From Prunus persica (taxonomy: Eukaryota; Streptophyta; Magnoliopsida; Rosales; Rosaceae): 64,000 bases of DNA. Of the stretch, positions 36,729 to 46,152 are shown piece by piece. The notes beneath the pieces were generated by a model, which was not told the DNA's origin, did not search any database, and worked only from the letters and a program-made list of their open reading frames with translations. Numbering within the stretch: position 1 is the first letter of the stretch; each line of letters opens with the position of its first letter. Both the position numbers and the translations under genes were made by a program. The DNA lies in NCBI RefSeq assembly GCF_000346465.2, contig NC_034011.1, positions 19,199,928 through 19,263,927 on the forward strand. The letters are read 5' to 3'.

Positions 36729-37611
36729 TAGAATTAAGGGATTTTTGTAGAAATGTCACATGAACTTATACATCAGTTTCAATTTGTCACCTTAAAGAAA
36801 AATTTTGGAGAAATGTCATCTTAATTTTTCAAAATCCATGATTTGTCATTTGACTTTAACATCATCTAATTTTCCATACATTTTAAAGGGTATTTTAGTC
36901 TTTATATTAAAAAAAAAAGAGAAAAAAATTAATTAATTAATTAATTAAAAATTAAAGTTTCTCTCTCCTTCATACAGTCACCACACCCTCGCCCTTCCCT
37001 TTCTTCCTCTCTCTTCTCCCATTTCTCTTGATTCATGCTATGCACTTCCCATTTTGAAAATTTGGGAATTTGGGAATTTGGGTTGTTGATTTGTAAAAGA
37101 ACATCATAGTTGTACTCGGTGGATTTTGAAAATTTGTGGCATGGAGTTCGGGTCGAAGTTGAACTGGATTGGATGGGGTTGGTGGTTGTCTTTGTGGGGG
37201 GTTGAGATGGAGGTGATTGTTGAAGAAAGAGAGGAGGAACGAGATAATAGGAGGGGGCGGGCGGTTGGTAGGGTGGGGGATAGAGTGGTGATGGTGGGTG
37301 TCGAAGATAGAGAGGGGGAAGAGAGAAGTTTTTTTTTTTTTTTTTCCTAATTTTTTTTTCATTTTTTAATTATTTAAAAGATATACACATTTTTATATAA
37401 TGAATTTTCCATTTTTAAAATACCACTAAAAATAAAAAAAAAACTAAAATACCCTTGAAAATGGATGGAAAATTGGATGGTGTCATAATCAAATGACAAA
37501 TCATGGATTTTGAAAAATTTCAGTGACATTTCTCCTAAATTTTTTTAAGGTGACAAATTAAAACTGAGATATAAGTTCATGTGACATTTTTACAAAAATC
37601 CCTAGAATTAA
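36729..37611. mobile_element. Non-autonomous Mutator-like element (MULE) with 9-bp target duplication
   Basis: The element spans 36738-37602 (865 bp). Both ends start GGGATTTTTGTA reading inward, with long inverted repeats of about 165 bp (left: ATGTCACATGAACTTATA; right, inverted: the same words). Perfect 9-bp duplications TAGAATTAA flank it at 36729-36737 and 37603-37611, which is diagnostic of Mutator-type transposition. The interior is C/T-rich on the left and G-rich on the right; a 109-codon minus frame (37033-37362) is low-complexity and no transposase is present. Confidence 0.92.
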
Positions 37612-37774
37612 TAGAAAGTAGTAGAGGAAATTGACATGAATGTGAAAACCGGTTAAAACATTTAAAACAATCACATAATTAAGATCCTATTTTTAAAGAA
37701 ATACAATAATTACTCTTAGCTAACAATCAGAGCTCAAAAAAGTAGCACTGAAAGAAAAAAGAAAAAGAGAAAGA

Positions 37775-38885
37775 AAAAAAGCTCATTATACTCCTTAGTA
37801 GTCCTAGAAGCAAAGAACAATGGCAAAAGAAAATATATTCCACGCTTCTTTTAAACAATTATCTGATGTTGGTCAATCTTAACTTGCTAATTGAGCATAA
37901 AGAAGATGGGTAGTGCAAGAAGATGGGTAACATGTCAAAAAAAGAAAAACAGAGGAGGAGCTCCTTCTCACAAGAAATGGAATTTTGACACTTGTCATTT
38001 AAATATAAATAATGCTTCCCTCTACTAATGTAGCTCAACAACAAATTAACACTTGTCTCTTTTTTTATTCTCAAAGGCGCATTTATTTTTCAGTTTAATT
38101 ATTTTTTTATTTTTTTATTATTTTTTATTTTTGAGGATCTTTCCTATTGAAAGGGGCGATAGCATACTAAACTCACACACACTACACGGATGCTATGATT
38201 CGAACCCAGGACCTTGCCTGAGGGAGTAAATACTTCATACCACTACACCAGTGGGTTCTTTGCCAGTTTAATTATTCTTAACAAAAAAGACACGTGTTAG
38301 ATTGTGGCTGAGTCTCATCAGTAGGCAAGGAGGAGTTCCTACTTATGGGCAAGGAGGGAAACATTATCCAAAAAAATTGAAGGAATTTGACAAGGGTCAA
38401 AACCCCATTTGTTTGGAGGAGGGTTTAGGGTTTAGGGTTTTGACAATTACAGTTCAAAAGGCAAATAAAAGAAATAAAAAAAGAAAAGAAGAAAAGAAAA
38501 AGGTCATTATACTCCTTGGTAGTCCTGGAAGCAAAGAACAAAAAAGAAAAGGGGAAAAGAAAAAGCTCATTATACTCCATGGTAGTCCTGAAAGCAAAGA
38601 ACAAAGGCAAATAAAAGAAATAAAAAAAAGAAAAAGCTCATTATACTCCTTGGTAGTCCTGGAAGCAAAGAACAAAGGCAAATAAAAGAAATAAAAAAAA
38701 AGGGAGAAAAGAAAAAGCTCATTATACTCCTTGGTAGTCCTGGAAGCAAAGAACAATGGCAAAAGAAATATATATAATTCCCCACTCTTTTCAAACAATT
38801 ATTCAATGTCAATTAATCTTAATCTCAATGAGCATAAAGACGATGGTGTGCGAAGGACCAGCAGGGTAACATGTCGAAAGGTATT
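37775..38885. repeat. Minisatellite of AAGCTCATTATACTCC units and its dispersed copies
   Basis: The word CTCATTATACTCCTTGGTAG followed by TCCTGGAAGCAAAGAACAA recurs at about 37783, 38503, 38566, 38636 and 38718 (and 39477, outside this span). The four units at 38480-38770 are tandem with spacing of roughly 65-80 bp. In addition 37775-37950 and 38705-38885 are longer direct duplicates, sharing the downstream AGCATAAAGA-GATGG and GGTAACATGTC words. A-rich linkers between units cause spurious frames. Confidence 0.8.
38104..38263 (-). mobile_element. tRNA-derived SINE with 13-bp target duplication
   Basis: On the minus strand it starts near AAAGAACCCAC, carries A box TGGTGTAGTGG and B box GGTTCGAATCA, then a body with ATCCGTGTAGTGTGTGTGAG and CTATCGCCCCTTTCAATAGG, and ends in an AATAAA-rich tail. 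Perfect 13-bp duplications CAGTTTAATTATT flank it (38091-38103 and 38264-38276). A related copy lies at about 43345-43460. Confidence 0.85.
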
Positions 38886-38908
38886 TTTTATTTAAGCATT
38901 GCAATATT

Positions 38909-39035
38909 TGTTGAGAATGTTTGTCTCACATTAAAAAGTTAAGGGACTAAGTGTGAGTTTATAAGGACTTGGGCTACTCCCACATTACCAATTGATTTTG
39001 GGGTGGAATCTCAACTTCCTTCATGATATCAAAGC
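38909..39035 (+). mobile_element. TRIM-like LTR plus degenerate primer site
   Basis: TGTTGAGAATGTTTG at 38909 to CTTCCTTCA at 39023 (115 bp, TG...CA) is followed directly by TGATATCAAAGC (39024-39035), two changes from the initiator tRNA-Met primer site TGGTATCAGAGC. TGTTGGGTCCAACAGCC follows. No second LTR was found. Confidence 0.6.
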
Positions 39036-39760
39036 AAGACTTTACATGTTGGGTCCAACAGCCACACATGCTCCCATATCATCTAATGTATGTTGTCCAC
39101 GTGTTAGGCTTGAAAATTTTGTTACTATGATTGTTTCTTATTTATGCATACAGGTCCGTTAAATAAAGAAGCTTTCGTCATCTTCATATAATTATAAAAT
39201 TGTTAAACGTGCTTGTCAAACTCTGGTTCTTAATTTTGAACCTAATTTGATATATGTTAATAGTGTATGGTGTTGACCTGTTTACATTGGTGTTCTTGTT
39301 AAATTTCAAGACTTGTCGTGTTTCACAAAATTAACCTCTAATTGGAATCAGCAAATTGGATTAACAAAAGCAACTATTAAGAAAAGGTTTTTCCTATTAC
39401 TCTTGGAGATGCTTTTAGCTAAAATCACAGCTCGAAAACAACACCTAGAGGAAAGACAAAAGAAAAGGAGAAAAAGCTCATCACATATACTCCTTGGTAG
39501 TCCTGGAAGCAAAGAACGATGACAAAGTGCTACCTGTAATTGGAATAACCGAAACTGATTAACAAAAAGCAACTATAAAAGAAACAAATGTTTTTACTAT
39601 TACTCTTGGAGATGCTTGTAGCTGGCAAGCACAGCTCAAAAACCGAACACTTAGAGCACTGAACAAAGGCCAAGGCGCGGTTACGTGCTCTTCATATTAC
39701 TTCCCCCAGTTTCAGATTAAAATTGCAGTAGATACATAAATATAGTGTTGAAGGGGAAGA

Positions 39761-41692
39761 ATGGCAGGGGATGTTGCTCAATTTCTCCAGAAAAAGTTCC
39801 TGGCATCTCTTAGGGACACAGAATTTGAATTATCAGGTGCTGTTCTCATTTCTTACTTGCGAGCAATCAAAGATATTGTAATAGATATAGATACACGAAG
39901 ACTTAAGGAAGATTACTGCCGTCGCTTTATCTATGTGCTCCTGGACCGCACCGACGCATTCACCAAGTGCCAGGTCTTCTCACATGAGTGGAAGAAGCAT
40001 AGTCATCACAGGACTCATTTAGTAGTCTTCAACCATTTGAGTTTGAGGAAGATTTGTTTCGTGCGGAAGATGAGAAGCGGCTGGCTGCAATAAAACGCAT
40101 CTTCGAGGCTGAGTTTATGAAAAAGGAAAAAAGAATTTATAACTTGAGGGAATCATCAAGTCGTCCTGATCCTGAAGAGAATCTAATACATCGCCGTCAA
40201 AGATTTGAGGCTGAAGTTGTGGGATTTGATGAACAATTACGGAAGATTGGGAGCTTTCTTTTAAAATCATCGCCGTCGTCAGGTGCCGGATTTGCGGCAG
40301 TTGGGATACTGGGCATGGCAGGCGCAGGCAAGACCACCCTGGTGCGCGAGTTTTTGAGTTTGTGGATAGTGCGAGATGAATTTTCTCCTATAATTTGGTT
40401 ATGCTTGTCGAATATAATCAAAGAAAATAAACAAGTAGAAGAAGAAATTGAGGTCAGCATTGTGAAATGTATGCTTGGTAAGTTGGACCATGATGCCGTT
40501 GCCGATGGAGATGGCATCATCCAGGAGGAGGAGAAGATAATAAGTAGTAATAATAATTCTGGTCATGTCCTTGCTGCGCTCTTGGAAAGGCTCAACCAAC
40601 ATTTATCAGGCAAAAGTTATTTGGTTGTGTTGGATGATGTGTGGCACATGAACAATTTCTACTCCGATTTAGGACATAGGCGACTTCAGGTTCAGGAAGG
40701 TGATAAGAAAGTTGGGGATCATCGTCACTAGTAGGATACCGGAAGTGGTTGAAGCTATGGTGGTACCTGCGGAGGGGTCAGATCAACATTATAACAGCTT
40801 GATTATTTCTCTTGAGCCCTTGGACAGAGAAAGCTGCTGGGATATATTTAAGGACACTGCTTTTGGTTATCAACAACATTCGGAAGAGGTTGAGATTGAA
40901 ATTAAGGATCTATTTTATGGTCTACCATTGGCCGCTAGGACACTCGCAGAAATCGTGTCCCCAGACTCCCAAAATTTGGGGTATTATTCTCAACTTAATT
41001 ATACATTCAGTAGTACTTTACTTACTCCCTTATTTTGGTATCATCTTTCGAATTATTTACGTACCAATATGAATATCCCATGCAGGAGGACTTCTCCGCC
41101 CTACCGCAAATATGAGGAGTTGCTTAAATTACCTGATTTGGATGTTGACTCTGATTGCTTCGGTCTAAAAAAATTCCCAATGTTGGTGTTTATTGATATG
41201 AAATATGAAAAAACGGGAGAAAACTGCATTAGGAAATTTTGCAAGTTCCTTAATAAAAAACAGGTATTTTTCTCATTGAACAACGCACTTTGAGTATGAT
41301 ATATATTATGTGAAATGAAATTTTAACATAGTTTATGTATAATTAAGGCTCTAATTAACATGCATGGATTTGATTAAAGTTTGTTGTAAATATAATATTA
41401 TATTGTTTTCTAGGTTTTGGTGTACTACTGGAAGAATCAAAGACATATAATAATCCTGAGACAGTGCTAAAGGATGTTTATGGTACTCTAGAAAAGCTTA
41501 AGCTTCAAGGTTATGGTTTTGCTTATGAAATTCAAAAGAAGATAAATATCATAGTGAGTAACATGTTAAATTAATACATATTGCTAAAGCGTAGTCTACC
41601 CTACAACTTTTTTAAATCTTTTTTTAATTTGACATTATATATATTTCTTCTATCTCAGGTTGTTGGCGAAAATGATGTTGTAAATTGAATTC
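39761..41692 (+). pseudogene. NB-ARC-only NLR-type gene with broken frame (At5g45490-like)
   Basis: The N-terminal helical part begins MAGDVAQFLQKKFLASLRD (39761). The frame changes between QV at about 39974 and the next block (FEFEEDLFRAEDEKRLAAI). The NB domain follows: P-loop GILGMAGAGKTTLVREFL (about 40306-40360), kinase-2 YLVVLDDVWH (about 40618), then a second frame change near 40665-40700, RNBS-B GIIVTSRIPEVVEAM (about 40718) and GLPLAARTLAEI (about 40919). The frame runs to NKKQ before GTATTT at 41263. A later exon (from about 41415: LLEESKTYNNPETVLKDVYG) and a last one (VVGENDVVN, then TGA at 41687) fit splice signals; downstream codons stay open after the TGA. No LRR. Likely a pseudogene, though the first break has GT...AG limits 38 bp apart. 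Divergent from the LRR-only gene. Confidence 0.75.
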
Positions 41693-41942
41693 TGGGAGTT
41701 ATCTGTGATCTTAAATTGCCAGAGTCACCCTCCATTGCCCCGGTACCGATTGCTCCGGTACCGACTTCAAAAAGATTGTTCTGGCGCATGGACCACTACC
41801 AATATGGAATCGCTGCTTCGTTTGGATGGGTGGGGCGTTTAGCATTTATATTTAATTATTTTTAATTGGCAACTATTTAATATTGAAACGTTTTGTTAAA
41901 ACTAAATCAATGAATACATAAATACAGTCTCGATCTCTTGGA

Positions 41943-42081
41943 CTACAAGAGTCCAAGAGATTGTGGTCACCCACCGTTGGATATTAATCCAATGGTTCAA
42001 AAAAGTTTCTTAAAAGGAGTGCAAGAGTGAGTGATCCGTTGAATTTACATCCAACGGTGAGTGACCACAAATCTCTTGGAC
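41943..42081. mobile_element. Foldback MITE with GTCCAAGAGAT arms
   Basis: GTCCAAGAGATTGTGGTCAC (about 41950) and its inverted partner GTGACCACAAATCTCTTGGA (about 42053-42072) are inverted repeats of about 35 bp around a 65-bp loop. A degenerate relative (TTTCTTGGTCAC, TTGTTGGATTAAAAT) is at 1618-1700 in a callose synthase intron. Confidence 0.55.
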
Positions 42082-42441
42082 GAAAATATATTGGTCGCAA
42101 ACCCCATGAAATATTTAGGCGTGAGTTTTCTTTTCGAGACCATTCTGGCAAACTTAGCGACCAAATATTTTCATCGCCCTTAATTTTTCATTTTCCCATG
42201 TGCACCGATTCAAAAAATGGCGACCAAACACGTGTTTGGTCTCCAAATTATTAGTTGGCCACAAAAAATTTCAGTCGCCTTTGAATAATAGTTAGTCGCC
42301 ATTTAGTTGGCTGAAGTCTTATAGTTGACGAAACCTTTGGCCACCAAATTGCATAATCTTGTCGCCCATAAGCTTCTTTGGCGACCAAAATCTGGTTGGT
42401 CGCAAAGAATTTGGTCGCGAAAAAGGTTTTTTCTTGTAGTG
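42082..42441 (-). mobile_element. CACTA (En/Spm-like) transposon end with subterminal repeats
   Basis: Reading the minus strand, CACTACAAGAAAAAACC begins at about 42441, the typical CACTA terminal inverted repeat. The adjacent 360 bp contain many copies, in both directions, of a GGCGACCAA / TTGGTCGC word, as expected of subterminal transposase-binding repeats. The opposite terminus was not found, so the element is truncated or rearranged. Confidence 0.65.
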
Positions 42442-42721
42442 TATATTTCCACTTAAATTATCAAAGAATGTTTTGTAAAAAAATAGTCTAATCCAATGTT
42501 ATCCGGAACAGCACCAAACACAATATAACTTAGACTATTTATCCAGAACAGCACTAAACGCCTTATAATATTATGAAAAAACAGTCAGTACTCTCTGGAA
42601 CAGATTAATACTATATGACAGAAATTAGTCAGTACAGTCCGACGTACCAAACGAGCCCTAAGAGTTTTGAACCTATATCCTTCACTGGCTATGTTTTGAT
42701 TCCTTTCCATTTAAGTATATA

Positions 42722-42993
42722 CTAGCCTTTCTGCACGCGCTTCCGAACCTGAGAGAGGCTTTTTTAAAATTTATTTTAGAATTAAAAAAGATAATAGGTA
42801 GTTGTGTTCCATAAATATAAGATCCATTATATAAATTTTCTTTTAATTTTAATTTTTTTAATATGAAAAAGTGTGAATTTACCATATTATCCTAATTTAA
42901 TTAATAATTTCAATTCTTAATTTTTGCATTAACCAAGGGTATTTTCTGGTATTTTGAATGTTTTACTATTCTCTGCCTTTTGCTTTATATAGA
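42722..42993 (-). mobile_element. Non-autonomous Helitron (copy 2), first of a tandem pair
   Basis: Minus-strand element of 272 bp: 5' TCTATATAAAGC, CTGCCTTTT-type words inverted, and a 3' end with a hairpin-forming GCCTC...GAGGC block and CTAG, inserted between A and T as Helitrons do. It is directly followed by copy 3 in the same orientation. Confidence 0.82.
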
Positions 42994-42998
42994 TATAA

Positions 42999-43286
42999 CT
43001 AGCCTCTTCGCATGTGCTTTCGTACCTGCGAGAGGCTTTTTTAAAAAAATTTAAATTTATTTTAGAATTAAAAAAGATAATGTGTAGTTGTGTTCCATAA
43101 AAATAAGATTCATTATCTGATTTTTCTTTTAATTTTAATTTTTTTTAAATATGAAAAAGTGTGAATTTACCATATTATTCTCATTTAATTAATAATTTTA
43201 ATTCTTTAATATTTGCATTAACCAAGGGCATTTTCTAACATTTTTAATGTTTTACCATTCTCTGCCTTTTGCTTTATATATATAGA
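42999..43286 (-). mobile_element. Non-autonomous Helitron (copy 3), second of a tandem pair
   Basis: A 288-bp element with the same features as copy 2: 5' TCTATATATATAAAGC, shared interior (GAAAAAGTGTGAATTTACC, GCATTAACCAAGG), and a 3' GC-rich hairpin plus CTAG next to T. Only five bases separate it from copy 2. Confidence 0.85.
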
Positions 43287-43344
43287 TAATCAAAACCTAT
43301 GCGTACTCTAATTTTAGGGTTAATTACACTTTAGTACCTTGTGG

Positions 43345-43460
43345 TATGGAGTATTTACTCCGTCAGGCAAGGTCCTGGGTTTGAGTTCTAGCATCCGTGT
43401 AGTGTGTGTGAGTTTAGTATGCTATCGCCCCTTTCAATAGGAAAGGTCCTCAAAAAAAAA
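43345..43460 (+). mobile_element. SINE copy nested in the left arm of the second Mutator-like element
   Basis: Shares with the SINE at 38104-38263 the run GTATTTACTCC, CAGGCAAGGTCCTGGGTT, CATCCGTGTAGTGTGTGTGA and CTATCGCCCCTTTCAATAGG, and ends in a pure A run of about 16. The 5' end including the A box is shortened. The uninterrupted right arm of the host element shows where it inserted. Confidence 0.8.
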
Positions 43461-44559
43461 AAAAAAATACATGTTAGTCCATACCTTCTCAATTTTTACA
43501 ATAACATACTCCGGATTTTTAAATTTGTTACAATATGGTTCTGCCATTAGGGTTTCCGTCAGATCTCTCTGTTAGTTGCCTACTTGGCATTGTGGGTCCC
43601 ACATTTCAATTTTTGTTAATTTTTGATTAAAATATGAATAAAATATTTATAAAAAACCCAAAAAATAAATATCACTTTCTCTCTTCTCCTTGCATTACCC
43701 CATCCCCCATGCGATTTGCTTCTTCCCCCAAAAAATCTGAATCCTCCACCGTACCCTCAAACGAAGACAATGTGTACTCGGAGTTCCATCGGATTTTCGA
43801 GCTTTTCCGAACAGCTTTTGCAAAAGGGCTCTAGCGTTTCAGCGACGTCAACGTTTTGGACCTAGAATTGAGAGCAATTGTCCCAATTTCTCAAGAACAC
43901 CAGCTATTGGGCCCGGATTCGTGATCAATTTATGCAACAATGTGTGAGACCTATGCTCAAAAGTTCAAAACTATCGGGTTGACCTAAAATGATTTTTTTT
44001 CTTTTTCTTTCTTGACATCCCTGACCAATAAATAAAATATTTATAATCTTCAAAATCCAGGGATTCTGTCTCTTGCATTTTATTCAGTTCTGTAGCTGCA
44101 CATTCTTTCCCATTCTCTATGATATCTATGCTCTTTCTTTTTTCCTTCTTTTTATTATCTTTTTTTGTTAAGTTCCATGAGATGTCTACTTAAATAGAAA
44201 CAATTGTCTTTGTCTTTTTACTTTAATTTATTTTTATATTACTCCATTTACTTAAGTTTACAATGTAAATAAGGAAGTACCCCCCATTTGGATTCAAATA
44301 AAAATACTAGAAAATCAAATTCCTACCAAATCAAAATATGAAAAATCGGTTTTAGTGCAAAATACGATTTAGGCTAAAAATGATGGCTCATTAAGTCAAT
44401 ATATACTTCATACTAAAATCCCATAAAATCAAGTTTTCTTATTTGATGTGTAAGGAATAAAAGCCGCCAAAAATTATCTTGAGAAAATGATTATTTCGAA
44501 AAACCATTTTTCATACTTAATCAATTTTGCACCTCCGCCATCTGAATCCTCCACCATTG

Positions 44560-44860
44560 GGAGGGATGGGTTATGTGGGTTATGGGTTCTTGGGGGCTGG
44601 GGTTCTGGGTTCATGGGGTTTGAAGGGTGGTGGTCATGGGGAATGTAGGGACAAGGGAGGGGGGGCAGGGGAAGAAGAAAATCATAAGGGGGGATGGGTT
44701 CTGTGGGTTATGGGTTGTGGGGGCTGGGGTCATGGCTTCTGGTTCGTGGGGTTTGAAGGGTGGAGATCATGGAGAATGCAGGGAGAAAGGAAGGGGGGAA
44801 GAAGAAAATGGTGGGACTTATGTGTTCGTGGGGTTTGAAGGGTGGTTGTCGTGAGAGAGA
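44560..44860. repeat. G-rich tandem repeat (~130-bp unit) inside the Mutator-like element
   Basis: Two full units and a partial third of a G-rich sequence carrying GATGGGTT-TGTGGGTTATGG, GGGGCTGGGG and TGGGGTTTGAAGGGTGG. Many G runs make G-quadruplexes possible on the plus strand. The plus-strand open frames of 75 and 103 codons here are by-products of the composition. Confidence 0.7.
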
Positions 44861-45165
44861 GAGATATATATATATTGTTTTTGGTTTTAAATATTTTATT
44901 CACATTTAAATCAATTTAAAATTAATATAAGTTGAAAAATGTGGAACCCATAGTGCCACGTAGGCAATTAACGGAGAGATGTGACGGAAACTCTAACGGC
45001 GGAACCAAATTGTAACATATTTAAGAGTCCGGAGTATGTTATTATAAAAATTAAGAAGGTATGGACTAACATGTCTCAAGGGTGTAACCATAGAATACTA
45101 AAGTATAATTAACTTCTAATTTTATGTCTCTTCGGTATACATGTACAACATCAATTCAAGTTGTT

Positions 45166-46152
45166 GTCTTAACTTGCCTATCTTTGGTCCAAGGGAAGAT
45201 CGTTGGGTGACAAAAAATACGATGGAAGATGGAAAAGTGAGGTTCCTTTTTCTTCCTTTACACGTGTTTTTGTTTTCGTGAGATATGCATGCATTGGTTA
45301 ATGTTTCTGTGATTGGCATTTGCAATTAGGTTTAATGTTATTTGTACCATATTTATTCATCATATCACCTCTTTAATGGGGATCCGGATCCTCTATATTA
45401 ATCTTCTCTGTTAGGATTAGCTTTGATTTTTCTTTACAAATGTTTTTTCAAATCAGTGAATGTTGATCCCTGTAATAGAGGTGACCCTACCAATGTATGT
45501 GAGACCTATCATATTAGAGAGGTTGTCAGCAATGTAATTAGTAAATGTGGTCCAAATAACAAGACCCTTCATTTGTACAACCACATTAATGATCATCTCT
45601 CTAAAAGAGGATCCACCATCGTATGTGGGATCCATCCATATTAAAGAGGTAGTGAGTAATAATGTTGTCCAAATAGTAACACCCGATACATATATACCCA
45701 ATTACTTCAAATTTTCTATGTTAAAATTGAGTTAATTACAGACACCCACGAACCAATCTTTCATAGACGATGGATGCCTCGAAGTTATCAGTTCCGAAAA
45801 TGGATTTTGGGGGGAGAGCAGTCACTGGCCTCTCCTTGATCAGGTACATCATCTTGAATTGATATTTGTTCAGATTGCAGCATCCATTTCAAAGAGAGGA
45901 TTACTAAACTTAAATCTATTTTTAATTAAGGTACGAGGAATTCGCTTCGAGATTATAGAGGGTGCAAGAGGGTCTATGAGTATAGGTATTGATGAACCAA
46001 CAGAGTTTGCTTTCCAGATTGATGACTTGGTTGAGATTGAAATCTCTTACCATGGCCAAGTCAGCATTCTTGCCGGTCCAGATTGCGCAGCAAAAAGTAT
46101 CCATCTCTCCTCCTCACAATCCAGTGCTTCCCAAGCAAACGCTAAGGATTAG
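45166..46152 (+). pseudogene. Diacylglycerol kinase C-terminal fragment, copy 1 (accessory domain, no catalytic domain)
   Basis: Exon-like pieces in the right order with splice signals: 45166 to about 45236 (LNLPIFGPREDRWV), 45742-45843 (SFIDDGCLEVISSENGFW... LLDQ) and 45931-46152 (VRGIRFEIIEGARGSMSIGI; DLVEIEISYHGQVSILAGPD; CAAKSIHLSSS, stop). Plant DGKs read similarly at their C-terminus (RIRFEF, MRIDGEPWKQPLP, VEIS-GQV-ML, KS). The family phosphorylates diacylglycerol to phosphatidic acid, but the catalytic glycine-rich domain is missing here and in the 3 kb upstream. The last two exons stay open, so a transcript could still encode the fragment. A Mutator-like element ends 40 bp upstream of the first piece. 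Confidence 0.7.

Larger units (their letters stand above)
43308..45124. mobile_element. Second Mutator-like element with 9-bp target duplication
   Basis: Element 43317-45115 (about 1.8 kb) flanked by CTAATTTTA at 43308-43316 and 45116-45124. The long inverted ends share GTTAATTA-ACTTTAGTA, ACATGTTAGTCCATACCTTC, AATAACATACTCCGGA and TTGCCTAC-TGGCA words, about 250 bp or more. The left arm is interrupted by a SINE. The interior holds a short open piece at 43634-43834 (EDNVYSEFHRIFELFRTAFA), possibly captured from a gene I cannot name, and a G-rich repeat at 44560-44860. No transposase. Confidence 0.85.

Noticed and set aside
36738..37602. Possible promoter or first exon of the LRR gene
   Set aside because: The segment is exactly bounded by inverted repeats and a 9-bp duplication, so it is an inserted element.
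38160..38263. A tRNA gene, from good A and B boxes
   Set aside because: The sequence cannot form a full cloverleaf, continues into a SINE body with A-rich tail, and has a 13-bp target duplication.
38302..38685. 127-codon plus-strand frame and overlapping minus-strand frames
   Set aside because: Made of minisatellite units and A-rich linkers; the protein is a repeat of LGSPGSKEQ-type words with no family.
39313..39522. 69-codon plus-strand frame upstream of the NB-only gene
   Set aside because: Ends in the minisatellite unit and has no homology that I recognise.
44527..44854. G/W-rich frames of 75 and 103 codons
   Set aside because: By-products of the G-rich tandem repeat within the second Mutator-like element.
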